In this document: positions 20,575 through 29,388 of the stretch, piece by piece
How the letters are laid out: every line of letters starts with the position of its first letter
How positions within the stretch are numbered: position 1 is the stretch's first letter
Assembly: GCA_964449135.1 (NCBI GenBank)
Contig: CAYUXZ010000004.1
Coordinates: 26,694 to 90,693, forward strand
Length of the DNA: 64,000 nucleotides
Reading direction: 5' to 3'
From: SZAS-103 sp964449135
Lineage (GTDB): Bacteria > Pseudomonadota > Gammaproteobacteria > Xanthomonadales > Xanthomonadaceae
The notes under the pieces: model-generated
Databases searched by the model: none
What the model was told of the DNA's origin: nothing
The model's input: the letters and a program-made list of their open reading frames with translations, nothing else
Translations under genes and position numbers: made by a program

Positions 20575-20598
20575 GCACCGCGTCCCGATCCGGTTCGC

Positions 20599-21549
20599 AT
20601 GAAGAAATCCGCGCCGGTATACGTAGTCGCTGGCGTGATCGAAGACGCGCGCGGCCGCATCCTGCTCGCGCGGCGCACCGCGGGCCGCGACCTCGCCGGC
20701 CTGTGGGAATTCCCGGGAGGGAAGGTCGATCCCGGCGAAACGCCGGAACAGGCACTCGCGCGCGAGCTGCACGAGGAACTGGGCATCCGCGTCGAACGCA
20801 GCGAACCGCTGGTCGCGGTGCCGCAGATCTACCACGACAAGCGCATCGTGCTCGATGTGCGCCGCATCCTGGCCTGGAGCGGCAACGCGATCGGACGCGA
20901 GCGCCAGGCACTGGCTTGGGCGCCGCCGGGCAAGCTCGCGACCTATCCGATGCCGTCCGCGGATCGACCCGTGGTGGCGGTGCTGCTCCAGCCGGATCGT
21001 TACCTGATCACGCCCGAACCCGATCCGCAGCGCGCGAAGGCATTTCTGGGCCGGCTCGAACAGGCCTTGCAGTCCGGCGTGCGTCGCGTGCAACTGCGCA
21101 GCCGCGCGCTTGCGCCGGAAGCCCTGCGCGCACTCACGGAATCGGCGTGGATCCGCTGCAAGGCCGCGGGCGCGGAATTGCTGGTCAACGGCGATATCGA
21201 GCTAGCCCGCGCGCTCGGCGTCGGCGTGCACCTGCGTGCGACGCAGCTGCTGTCGCTGAGGGAGCGGCCGCTGCCATCGCGGCAGCTGGTCGCGGCGTCC
21301 TGCCACGATGCCGACGAATTGCGACATGCGGAAGCGATCGGGGCGGATTTCGTCGTGCTCGGCACGGTGGCTGCGACGCCGAGCCATCCCGATCACGAAC
21401 CGCTGGGCTGGAACGGATTTTTGCGTCTTCGCGAGCAGGTCTCGCTGCCGATCTACGCGCTCGGCGGGATGCGCGCGGGCGACGTCGAAACTGCGCGCGC
21501 ACACGGCGCGCAGGGCATCGCGGCGATACGCGGACTCTGGGGCAATTGA
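20599..21549 (+). CDS. Nudix hydrolase fused to ThiE-like domain
   Basis: A 316-residue two-domain protein. Residues 1-130 form a MutT-type Nudix domain with a complete Nudix box (about 40-62: GGKVDPGET ... RELHEELGI). This type removes oxidised dGTP from the nucleotide pool. Residues 140-316 resemble thiamine monophosphate synthase, with the GADFVVLGTVAATPSH and ALGGM segments of a TIM barrel. Such MutT-ThiE fusions are known in gammaproteobacteria. Whether the ThiE part makes thiamine phosphate or is a degenerate TenI-like domain cannot be told from sequence. It follows secA after 24 bases. Confidence 0.88.
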   Translation: MKKSAPVYVVAGVIEDARGRILLARRTAGRDLAGLWEFPGGKVDPGETPEQALARELHEELGIRVERSEPLVAVPQIYHDKRIVLDVRRILAWSGNAIGRERQALAWAPPGKLATYPMPSADRPVVAVLLQPDRYLITPEPDPQRAKAFLGRLEQALQSGVRRVQLRSRALAPEALRALTESAWIRCKAAGAELLVNGDIELARALGVGVHLRATQLLSLRERPLPSRQLVAASCHDADELRHAEAIGADFVVLGTVAATPSHPDHEPLGWNGFLRLREQVSLPIYALGGMRAGDVETARAHGAQGIAAIRGLWGN

Positions 21550-21619
21550 TTTTCCGGATCGCGTTCGCCACGAACAACAGGCCCGGCACATTTCGTCTTG
21601 AACGCCGCGGTGAGCCGAC

Positions 21620-22237
21620 TCAAGCCGTTTCCCGGGCAAGTCTCGTGTACAGGGCATGCAGCGCTTCGACCTGCGGCGCAAGCGCGACAAGGTCGCCGGA
21701 GTTCGTGATTACGTCGTCGGCGATCGCCAGTCGCGCCTCGCGCGATGCCTGCGCCGCGAGCGTGCGCTCCGCCTGCTCGGGCGTAGCGCCGTCGCGTCCG
21801 AGCAAGCGCCGCATTTGTGCGTCTCGTGGCGCATCCACCACGAGGATCCGCGTCAGCCACGGATACGCGCTGCGACCGCCGCCTTCGGCGAGCAGGGGAA
21901 TCACCGTGACCGCATAGGCGCCACTCGCCGCGTCGCAGGCTTCATGCAAGGCGCGGCGTATGCGCGGATGCAGGATCGCCTCGAGGTCGCGGCGCGCGGA
22001 TGCATCGTCGAAAATCCGCTGTCGCAGCGCGGCGCGATCGAGCGTTCCATCGTCATGCACCACGCCCGGGCCGAAACGCGCGGCGATCTCGCGCAAAGCG
22101 GGCTGCCCGGGTTCGACCAGCTCGCGCGCGACCACGTCCGCGTCGGCGACGGCGACGCCATGCTCGGCGAACAGGTGGCTGACCTCGGACTTGCCCGAGG
22201 CGATTCCGCCGGTGATCGCGACGACGAAGCGCGCCAT
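21620..22237 (-). CDS. coaE: CoaE, dephospho-CoA kinase
   Basis: A 205-residue P-loop kinase that phosphorylates dephospho-CoA in the last step of coenzyme A synthesis. The Walker A motif GGIASGKS (about 10-17) and the DADVVARELVEPGQP segment are typical. It is the last gene of a minus-strand unit pilB-pilC-pilD-coaE, three bases after pilD. This linkage of coaE to pilD is widespread in gammaproteobacteria and carries no functional meaning that I know of. Confidence 0.97.
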   Translation of the reverse strand: MARFVVAITGGIASGKSEVSHLFAEHGVAVADADVVARELVEPGQPALREIAARFGPGVVHDDGTLDRAALRQRIFDDASARRDLEAILHPRIRRALHEACDAASGAYAVTVIPLLAEGGGRSAYPWLTRILVVDAPRDAQMRRLLGRDGATPEQAERTLAAQASREARLAIADDVITNSGDLVALAPQVEALHALYTRLARETA

Positions 22238-22240
22238 CGT

Positions 22241-23113
22241 TCAGGCCACGCGCGCAAACCGCAGCCAGGCCTCGATCAACTGCGGTCCCCACAGCAGTTG
22301 CACCCATCCGCCGAGCGCGAGGAACGGCCCGAACGGGATCGGCGTCGCGCGGTCGCGGCCGCGCAGCAGCAGCCACGCGCCGCCGATCAACGCGCCGAGC
22401 AGCGCCGCGATGAACACGATCGGCAGCAGGCCGCGAAGGCCGCACCAGGCGCCGAGCGCGGCGAGCAATTTGAAATCGCCGTAACCCATGCCTTCCTTGC
22501 CGGTCGTGAGCTTGAACAGCCAATAGATCGTCCAGAGGCTCAGATATCCGATCGCCGCGCCGAGCACGGCCGCGACCGGATCGACGAAGACGCCGACCGT
22601 GCCCAGCAACAGGCCAAGCCAGAGCAACGGGTAGGTGAGCTGGTCGGGCAGTAGCGTCGTGCGCAGATCGATGCCGGACATGGCGATCAGGAAGGCGCTG
22701 AACATCAGCGCAGCCAGGGCCTGCGCGCCAGGGCCGAAATGCCAGACGCAGGCGGCGAAGGCCAGGCCGGTGAGCAGTTCGACCGCGGGGTATTGCCACG
22801 AAATCGGTGCGCGGCAGTAGCGGCAGCGTCCGCGTAGCACGAGGAAACTCAGCAAAGGGATGTTGTCGAACGCCGAGAGCTGGTGCGCGCAGTGCGGGCA
22901 GCGCGAGCGGTCGATCACCAGCCCGGCGGGAGCGGCCGTTCCATCGTCGGTTTCGGGAAGTTCGAGCAATTCGCGGCTGTCACGCCGCCACTTCCATTCC
23001 AGCCGCGCGGGCAGCCGCAGGATCACCACGTTGAGGAAGCTGCCGATCAGCAGCCCGAACAGGAAGGCGCAGCCGGCCGCGATGGCCGGCTGCTGCAGCA
23101 TCTCGATCAACAC
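22241..23113 (-). CDS. pilD: PilD, prepilin peptidase and N-methyltransferase
   Basis: A 290-residue polytopic membrane aspartyl protease that cleaves type IV prepilins after the leader Gly and N-methylates the new Phe. The cytoplasmic domain holds the zinc tetracysteine motif (C72, C75, C97, C100). The catalytic aspartates are D149 (SGIDLRTTLLPD) and D213 in the GYGD motif. Its expected substrates are the two pilins encoded at 46850-48101. It is downstream of pilC in the same orientation with four bases between. Confidence 0.97.
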   Translation of the reverse strand: MLIEMLQQPAIAAGCAFLFGLLIGSFLNVVILRLPARLEWKWRRDSRELLELPETDDGTAAPAGLVIDRSRCPHCAHQLSAFDNIPLLSFLVLRGRCRYCRAPISWQYPAVELLTGLAFAACVWHFGPGAQALAALMFSAFLIAMSGIDLRTTLLPDQLTYPLLWLGLLLGTVGVFVDPVAAVLGAAIGYLSLWTIYWLFKLTTGKEGMGYGDFKLLAALGAWCGLRGLLPIVFIAALLGALIGGAWLLLRGRDRATPIPFGPFLALGGWVQLLWGPQLIEAWLRFARVA

Positions 23114-23117
23114 GCGG

Positions 23118-24383
23118 TCAGACGGTGGTGGCGAGCTTGAAGATCGGCAGGTACATGCCGATGACCATGCTGCCGACCAAGGTGCCGATGATCACCATGA
23201 TCAATGGCTCTAGCAGGCTCGACAGCGCGTCCACCGCGTTGTTGACCTCCTGCTCGTAGAACTCGGCGACCTTGAACAGCATCGTGTCGAGCGCGCCGGC
23301 TTCCTCGCCGATCGCGACCATCTGCACCACCATGTGCGGGAACAGGTTGACCTGCTTCATCGCCATGTTGAGCTGGAAGCCGACCGCGACGTCCTCCTTG
23401 ATCTTCGCGACCGCGTCGGAATAAACCACGCTGCCGGTCGCGCCGCCGACGGTGGTGAGCGCCTCGACCAGCGGCACGCCGGCCTTGAAGGTCAGCGCGA
23501 GCGTGCGCGCGAAGCGCGAGATCGCCGATTCGTGCAGCACCTTGCCGATCACCGGCAGCTTCAACATCGCGCGGTCGATGAAGTGCGCGAAACGCTGGGA
23601 GCGCTTGAACAGGAAGAGGATGCCGAAGATCGAGCCGCCGACGATAAGCAGCGCCATCCACCAGTAGGTCACCATGAACCGCGAGGCCGCGACCAGCAAC
23701 TTGGTGAAGGCCGGCAGGTCGGCGCCGAAGTTCTTGAACACTTCCTCGAACTGCGGCACCACGAAAATCAGCAGGATCGCGCTGACCAGGATCGCGACCG
23801 CGATCACCGCGATCGGGTAGAACAGCGCTTTCTTGATCTTGCCCTTGATGGCCTCGATGCGTTCCTTGTAGGTCGCGATCGTGTCCAGCACGGTGTCGAG
23901 CACGCCGGCGCCTTCGCCGGCCTTGACCAGGTTGCGGTAGAGCTCGTCGAACTGCACCGGGTGCTTGCTGATCGCTTCGTGCAGCGAGGAGCCGCCCTCG
24001 ATGTCGGTGCGGATGTCTTCCAGCAGTTTCTTGAACCGCGGGTTCTTGACGCCGCCCGAGATGATCTCGAACGAACTCACCATCGGGATGCCCGACTGCA
24101 TCATCGTCGCGAGCTGGCGGCTGAAAATCGCGATCTCGCGCGGGGTGACGCGCGAACCCGACGCGCCGAACAGCGGCTTGCCCTTGGGCTTGACCGTGGT
24201 GGGGCTGATGCCCTGTGCACGCAGGTCGGCGCGCAGCAGGTTGGCGGTCTTCGCCAACTGCTCGCCCTTGAGCTTCTTGCCGCGCTTGTCGGTGCCGGCC
24301 CAGACGAACACCTGGAGCGGGTTGGGATCGCGTGGCCCGGGGGCCTGGGTCTGCGCGCGTACGGCGGTCTTGGTGGCGGCCAT
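23118..24383 (-). CDS. pilC: PilC, type IV pilus inner-membrane platform protein
   Basis: A 421-residue protein with two GspF repeats and three membrane segments (about 190-215, 235-255 and 385-410). It forms the inner-membrane platform on which PilB and PilT act. The first repeat contains FSRQLATMMQSGIPMVSSF and the second FARTLALTFKAGVPLVEAL, the typical GspF motif. It lies three bases after pilB and four bases before pilD. Confidence 0.97.
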   Translation of the reverse strand: MAATKTAVRAQTQAPGPRDPNPLQVFVWAGTDKRGKKLKGEQLAKTANLLRADLRAQGISPTTVKPKGKPLFGASGSRVTPREIAIFSRQLATMMQSGIPMVSSFEIISGGVKNPRFKKLLEDIRTDIEGGSSLHEAISKHPVQFDELYRNLVKAGEGAGVLDTVLDTIATYKERIEAIKGKIKKALFYPIAVIAVAILVSAILLIFVVPQFEEVFKNFGADLPAFTKLLVAASRFMVTYWWMALLIVGGSIFGILFLFKRSQRFAHFIDRAMLKLPVIGKVLHESAISRFARTLALTFKAGVPLVEALTTVGGATGSVVYSDAVAKIKEDVAVGFQLNMAMKQVNLFPHMVVQMVAIGEEAGALDTMLFKVAEFYEQEVNNAVDALSSLLEPLIMVIIGTLVGSMVIGMYLPIFKLATTV

Positions 24384-24386
24384 GGC

Positions 24387-26111
24387 TTATTCCTTGGTCA
24401 CTCGGTTGATTTCCGCAAGGCTGGTCAGGCCGTTCTTGGCCTTGAGCAGCGCCGACTGGCGCAGGTCGCGGATGCCCTCGCGTTGCGCGGCTTCGGCGAT
24501 TTCCATCGCGTTCCCCCCCTGGAGCACGATCTTCTGGATCTCTTCGGTCATCGGCATCACCTGGTAGATGCCGAGGCGCCCCTTGTAGCCGTCGTTGCAG
24601 TCGGCGCAGCCGACCGCCTCGTACAGGTGCAGCCCGCGCTTGATGTCGGCCTCGGTGAAGCCCTCCGCAAGCAGCGCGTGCTCGGGCAGCACCACTTCGC
24701 GCTTGCAGTCGTGCAGGCGGCGCGCGAGGCGCTGTGCGATCACCAGCGTCACCGAGCTGGTGATGTTGTACGGCGCGATGCCCATGTTCATCAGGCGCGC
24801 GATCGTCTGCGGCGCGTCGTTGGTATGCAGCGTCGAAAGCACCATGTGGCCGGTCTGCGCGGCCTTGATCGCGATCTCGGCGGTTTCCAGGTCGCGGATC
24901 TCGCCGACCATGATGATGTCCGGGTCCTGGCGCAGGAACGCGCGCAGCGCGACCGCGAAGGTCATGCCCTTCTTGACGTTCATCTGCACCTGGTTGACGC
25001 CGGTCAGGCGGATTTCGACCGGGTCCTCGCAGGTGGAGATGTTGCGCTCGTCGGTGTTGAGGATGTTCAGCGCGGTGTACAGCGACACGGTCTTGCCCGA
25101 GCCGGTCGGGCCGGTCACCAGGATCATGCCGTAGGGCTTGTGCATCGAATCGAGGAACAACTGCTTCTGGTCGTCCTCGTAGCCGAGCTTGTCGATGCCG
25201 AGCTTGGCGGCCGCGCTGTCGAGCAGGCGGAGAACCACCTTTTCGCCGAACAGGGTCGGGCAGGTGCTGACGCGGAAGTCCATCTGCCGGGTCTTGGACA
25301 GCGCGAGCTTGATGCGTCCGTCCTGCGGCACGCGGCGCTCGGCGATGTCCATCGAGGACATCACCTTCAGGCGCGCGGAGATGCGCGTGTTGAGCTTGAC
25401 CGGCACCTTGGCGACCGAGCGCAGGATGCCGTCCATGCGCAGGCGCACGCGGAAGTCGTTCTCGTAGGGCTCGAAGTGGATGTCCGAGGCGCCGCGCTTG
25501 ATCGCATCCACCAGCACCTTGTTCACGAACTTCACGACCGGCGTGTCGTCCGCCTTGCTCGCGTCGGTGGCGGCGTCCGCCTCGGCGCCGTCTATATCGC
25601 CGACCTCGAGGGATTCCAGCCCCTCGTCGTCGTTCATGCCCTCGGTGAGCGTGTCGCTCGCGCTCAGGGCCATGTCGGTGGTGCGCTTGAGACGCTCCTC
25701 GTCGATCAGGATCGGTTCGACGGTGAGATTGGTCGCGAACTTGATTTCGTCGAGCGCGCGGGTGTTGGTCGGGTCGGAAATGCCGACGAACAGGCGGTTG
25801 CCGCGCTTGAACAGCGGCAGGACATTGTGTTTCTGCACCAATTCTTCGCTGACGAGCTTGGTGGCCGCCTGGCCCAGGTCCATCACCGTCGCGTCGAACA
25901 AGGGGATGCCGAATTCGGCCGAATTCGCGCCGGCGATCTGCGCCGGCGTGCTCAGGCGCTTCTCGAGCAGGTACTGGTGGACGGGCTTTTTGGCCTTGAG
26001 CGCCTCGTCCATCGCGCTGCGCGCATCCGGTTCCGCGAGCGCACCGTCCAGCACCAAGCGCCGGACGATGCCCGTGATGCCAGCCAGATTGGCGGTGACG
26101 GCCGCGTTCAT
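24387..26111 (-). CDS. pilB: PilB, type IV pilus assembly ATPase
   Basis: A 574-residue hexameric extension ATPase. The N-terminal GspE domain (about 1-150) leads into the ATPase core, with Walker A GPTGSGKT at 334-341, the Asp box following it, Walker B IIMVGEIRD around 400 and the His box STLHTNDAP (426-434). The zinc motif is unusual: C502 and C505 are present, but the first pair reads LHDCK with a single Cys (C469). The ATG at 26111 is preceded by GGGGA; the frame stays open well upstream, but that extension has no similarity to PilB. It is the first gene of the pilBCD-coaE unit. Confidence 0.96.
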   Translation of the reverse strand: MNAAVTANLAGITGIVRRLVLDGALAEPDARSAMDEALKAKKPVHQYLLEKRLSTPAQIAGANSAEFGIPLFDATVMDLGQAATKLVSEELVQKHNVLPLFKRGNRLFVGISDPTNTRALDEIKFATNLTVEPILIDEERLKRTTDMALSASDTLTEGMNDDEGLESLEVGDIDGAEADAATDASKADDTPVVKFVNKVLVDAIKRGASDIHFEPYENDFRVRLRMDGILRSVAKVPVKLNTRISARLKVMSSMDIAERRVPQDGRIKLALSKTRQMDFRVSTCPTLFGEKVVLRLLDSAAAKLGIDKLGYEDDQKQLFLDSMHKPYGMILVTGPTGSGKTVSLYTALNILNTDERNISTCEDPVEIRLTGVNQVQMNVKKGMTFAVALRAFLRQDPDIIMVGEIRDLETAEIAIKAAQTGHMVLSTLHTNDAPQTIARLMNMGIAPYNITSSVTLVIAQRLARRLHDCKREVVLPEHALLAEGFTEADIKRGLHLYEAVGCADCNDGYKGRLGIYQVMPMTEEIQKIVLQGGNAMEIAEAAQREGIRDLRQSALLKAKNGLTSLAEINRVTKE

Positions 26112-26252
26112 CCATTCCCCAACGTCCGAACCTGCCGTCGAATCTACCGCAAAACGGCCCGCGGATGTAGCCCGCGGCTGCCGATGGGGTGGAGCGGGGC
26201 GACGGCGGGGGGATGGCTGCGTTAGGCTTAACGGATTGTCAGCGGGGGCCGC

Positions 26253-27110
26253 GTGGATATCGAACTGAGCATCGTGTTGCCGGCCAAGAACGAGGAGGCG
26301 GCCCTGGTGCAATTGCTGCCGAGGCTGCGCGCGCACTATCCGCAGGCGCAGATCCTGCTCGTGGACGACGGCTCGACCGACCGCACCGCCGCGATCGCGA
26401 CAGAAAACGGCGCGGAGGTGCTCGGCTCCCCCTACAGCATGGGCAACGGCGCGGCGATCAAGCGGGGCGCCAAGGCCGCGCAGGGTCGAACGATCGTGTT
26501 CATGGACGCCGATGCGCAGCATGAGCCCGAACACATCGCGGCGTTGCTGAAGCAACTCGACCAAGGCTACGACATGGTCGTGGCTGCGCGCGACGGCGGT
26601 GGCCAGGCCAGCCTCGGCCGCGGGCTCGCGAATGCGTTCTACAACCGCCTGTCGAGCTGGATGACCGGCCACGTCATCCGCGACCTGACTTCCGGGTTCC
26701 GCGTTGTGCGCGCGGACAAATTCCGTGAATTCCTGTACCTGCTGCCGAACGGTTTCTCGTACCCGACCACGATCACGATGGCGTTCTTCCGCAGCGCGTA
26801 CCCGGTCGCCTACGTGCCCGTGCCGGTCAAGCCGCGCATCGGCAAGAGCCACATCAAGCCGCTGCGCGACGGCGTGCGCTTCCTGCTGATCATCTTCAAG
26901 ATCGCGACCCTGTACTCGCCCGTGAAACTGTTCGCGCCGGTTTCGTTCCTGTTCTTCGCGCTGGGCCTGGGCGAATACGCCTGGACCTACCTCCACGAGC
27001 ACCGCTTCACGAACATGAGCGCGCTGCTGCTGAGCGCCTCGGTGATCGTGTTCCTGATCGGGTTGATCTCCGAGCAGATCACCAACCTGACCTATCGCAA
27101 AAATGACTGA
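26253..27110 (+). CDS. GT2 family glycosyltransferase
   Basis: A 285-residue GT-A fold enzyme resembling dolichol- or undecaprenyl-phosphate sugar synthases. It shows VDDGSTDRT (about 37-45) and the DxD-type MDADAQHEPEH (about 86-96), then two membrane helices at the C-terminus (about 220-285). It probably moves a hexose from a nucleotide donor onto a lipid carrier, which could feed the GT-C enzymes of this window; that link is inference. The GTG at 26253 starts at the expected MDIELSIVLPAKNEE. It is divergent from pilB across 141 bases without an obvious promoter and overlaps the next gene by eight bases. Confidence 0.85.
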   Translation: MDIELSIVLPAKNEEAALVQLLPRLRAHYPQAQILLVDDGSTDRTAAIATENGAEVLGSPYSMGNGAAIKRGAKAAQGRTIVFMDADAQHEPEHIAALLKQLDQGYDMVVAARDGGGQASLGRGLANAFYNRLSSWMTGHVIRDLTSGFRVVRADKFREFLYLLPNGFSYPTTITMAFFRSAYPVAYVPVPVKPRIGKSHIKPLRDGVRFLLIIFKIATLYSPVKLFAPVSFLFFALGLGEYAWTYLHEHRFTNMSALLLSASVIVFLIGLISEQITNLTYRKND

Positions 27111-28275
27111 GCCGTCCGCGCGCCGCGCGCGCGTGCTGCTGGTCACGCGCAACCTGCCGCCGCTGCGTGGCGGCATGGAACGCCTGAACCTGCATCTCGC
27201 GCTCGCGCTCGCCCGGGATTGCGATCTGGAGGTAATCGGCCCGACCGGCTGCGGCGCACATCTGCCGGAGATTGTCGCGACGCAGGAAGTCCCGCACCGG
27301 CCGATGGGGCGCTTCCTGCCCACAGCCGCGCTGCGCGCGCTGCGCACCGCACGTCGGCGTCGGCCGGATTGCGTGTTCGCCGGCAGCGGCCTCACCGCGC
27401 CGATCGCGTGGATCGCGGCGCATTTGAGCGGCGCGCGCGCGGCGGCGTACGTGCACGGACTCGACCTGGTCGTCGCGCATCCGGTGTATCGATGGCTGTG
27501 GCGACCGTTCCTGCGGCGCATGGATCGCGTGATCGCAAACAGCCGGCACACCGCTTCGCTCGCCGAGGGCATCGGCATTCCTGCCGCGAGGATCGTGGTG
27601 CTGAATCCGGGTGTGGATCCGCCGGCGACCATCGATCCGGCGGCGGCGCGCGCGTTCCGCGAACGCCACGGTTTCGGCGAACGCCGGCTGCTGTTGTCGG
27701 TCGGACGGCTCACGCCGCGCAAGGGTTTGTTGGAGTTCGTGCAGAACGCGCTGCCCGCGATCGCACAAGACTATCCGGACGTGACGCTGGTGGTGATCGG
27801 CGACGAAGCGCCGGATGCCCTCACCGGCAGCGCGGCCGGCATGGGCCGGCGCATCGTGGACGCGGCGGACGCGCTCGGGCTGCGCGACAACGTGCGCATC
27901 CTCGGTGTCTGCGACGAAGCTGCTTTGTCGGCTGCATACCATGCAGCGGACGTGCTGGTGTTCCCCGTGCGGGAAACGCCGGGCGACGTCGAGGGTTTCG
28001 GCATGGTCGCGATCGAAGCCGCGGCCTACGGCACGCCGACGGTCGCGTTCGCGGTGGGCGGCATCCCCGATGCAGTGGCGGATGGGCGTTCCGGCTGGCT
28101 GGTGCAGGCCGCCGACTATGCGCAATTCGCCGACCGCGTTTGTGAATTGCTCGCGCGCGGTCGCGATGCGACGCTGCGCGCCGATTGCCGCGAATTCGCG
28201 CAGCGGTTCGATTGGCAGCGATTCGGGACGCGCTTGCGCGAACTGATTGCGCCGTTGCTCAGCTCGCGCGACTGA
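27103..28275 (+). CDS. GT4 family glycosyltransferase
   Basis: A 390-residue GT-B enzyme. The N-terminal part begins RVLLVTRNLPPLRGGMERLN, typical for GT4. The C-terminal donor site has SVGRLTPRKG (about 206-215) and the EX7E motif in EGFGMVAIEAA (about 302-312). The donor and acceptor cannot be predicted; GT4 enzymes of this type often use GDP-mannose or UDP-sugars in polysaccharide assembly. It overlaps the GT2 gene by eight bases and ends just before a convergent glycosyltransferase gene. Confidence 0.88.
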   Translation: MTEPSARRARVLLVTRNLPPLRGGMERLNLHLALALARDCDLEVIGPTGCGAHLPEIVATQEVPHRPMGRFLPTAALRALRTARRRRPDCVFAGSGLTAPIAWIAAHLSGARAAAYVHGLDLVVAHPVYRWLWRPFLRRMDRVIANSRHTASLAEGIGIPAARIVVLNPGVDPPATIDPAAARAFRERHGFGERRLLLSVGRLTPRKGLLEFVQNALPAIAQDYPDVTLVVIGDEAPDALTGSAAGMGRRIVDAADALGLRDNVRILGVCDEAALSAAYHAADVLVFPVRETPGDVEGFGMVAIEAAAYGTPTVAFAVGGIPDAVADGRSGWLVQAADYAQFADRVCELLARGRDATLRADCREFAQRFDWQRFGTRLRELIAPLLSSRD

Positions 28276-28290
28276 ATCGCGACAGGCAAC

Positions 28291-29388
28291 TCAGCCGGAT
28301 CCGCCCAGGAGATCAGCCAGGCGCTGTCCGAGTTCGTTCCATGCCGGCAGCGGCTGATAGTCGCACGCAGGTTCGTCCAACAGGTGCATTACGCGCGCCG
28401 CGAAATCGGCGGCATCGCCGATACGCGCGAGATGTTCTGCGCGATCGCCGAGCATCCAGCGCGCCGCATCGGTCGCGCTCGCGACGATGGACACCTTGCA
28501 GGCCATCGCCTCGCAGAGTTTCGCCGGATAGCTGTAGCGTCCGAACGCGGTGTTGGCGACGAGGATGCAGGCGACGTCGAGCGCGTTCACCAGCAGCGGC
28601 AGTTGCGCGTCCGGCAGATAGCCCAGGCCGATCACGCCGGGTTCGCGCAACGCGTCCTCGGGAGGGTGGCCGCTGAGCACCAGCCGTGCATCCGGTCGCC
28701 GAGCACGCACGCGCGCGAACGCATCGAGGATCCCGTGCGTGCCGCGAGTGCGCGTCCAGCTGCCGACGTATCCCAGCAGCGGGGCATCGGCGGGAAGGCC
28801 GAGCGCGGCGCGGCATTCGCCCCGATCGCGTGGCATGAAATCCGGATCGGCGGTCATCGGCAGCACTTCGACGGCGCGTCCGCCGCGGCGATGGGACTGT
28901 AGCCGCGCAGCGAGTTGCGGGCCTGCCGCGGTGACGACATCCGCCGCGCGCACGGCGCGTCGCCACGCCCAGTGCAGCGGCGCGTTCCACGGCATGTAGG
29001 CTTCGTAGTTGTCGTAGGCGTCCACCGCGAGCTTCGCGCCCAGCCTGCGCGCGAGCTGGTGCGCGAGCCAGCCGTACTGCGCGTCGGAGACGCCGACGAT
29101 CCAGTCTGGTTCGAATGCGCGCGCTTCGTTCTCGATCCTCTGGAGAAAACGCCACGGTCCGAGCGTGCGGATATCGTGGCTGCTCCAGGTCACACCGCCG
29201 CGCTGCGTCGCAAGCGATTCCATCTTCCGGTGGCTGCACAGCTGTACCCGCACGTCGTGCCCGGCCGCGGCGAGCGCCACCGGCAGATGGAAGAAGCGGC
29301 CGTACGGACGCTCGATCAGGTCGCGTTGCTGCGGGTGGCGCTTGCAGACGAAGACGATGCGCACGACGCGATCCTCAGCTCCGGACAA
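28291..29388 (-). CDS. glycosyltransferase, GT4-like
   Basis: A 365-residue GT-B type protein. It begins with a Rossmann strand (VRIVFVCKRHPQQRD) and has a second Rossmann core with LGYVGSWTRTRG (about 204-215). The donor region reads RYSYPAKLCEAMACK, the GT4 equivalent of the EX7E site. Substrates are unknown. It overlaps the upstream GT8-like gene by 14 bases on the same strand and forms a minus-strand set with that gene, the aminotransferase and the SDR (28291-32506). Confidence 0.82.
   Translation of the reverse strand: MSGAEDRVVRIVFVCKRHPQQRDLIERPYGRFFHLPVALAAAGHDVRVQLCSHRKMESLATQRGGVTWSSHDIRTLGPWRFLQRIENEARAFEPDWIVGVSDAQYGWLAHQLARRLGAKLAVDAYDNYEAYMPWNAPLHWAWRRAVRAADVVTAAGPQLAARLQSHRRGGRAVEVLPMTADPDFMPRDRGECRAALGLPADAPLLGYVGSWTRTRGTHGILDAFARVRARRPDARLVLSGHPPEDALREPGVIGLGYLPDAQLPLLVNALDVACILVANTAFGRYSYPAKLCEAMACKVSIVASATDAARWMLGDRAEHLARIGDAADFAARVMHLLDEPACDYQPLPAWNELGQRLADLLGGSG

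Noticed and set aside
26160..26185. CCGCGG repeats with an ATGTAGC spacer upstream of the GT2 gene, possibly a REP-type element
   Set aside because: Only one short self-complementary copy is present, and GC-rich palindromes of this size are expected by chance here.
26112..27722. In-frame N-terminal extension of pilB over the GT2 and GT4 genes
   Set aside because: PilB family sequence starts at 26111 with a good ribosome binding site, and the extension is antisense to two clear genes.
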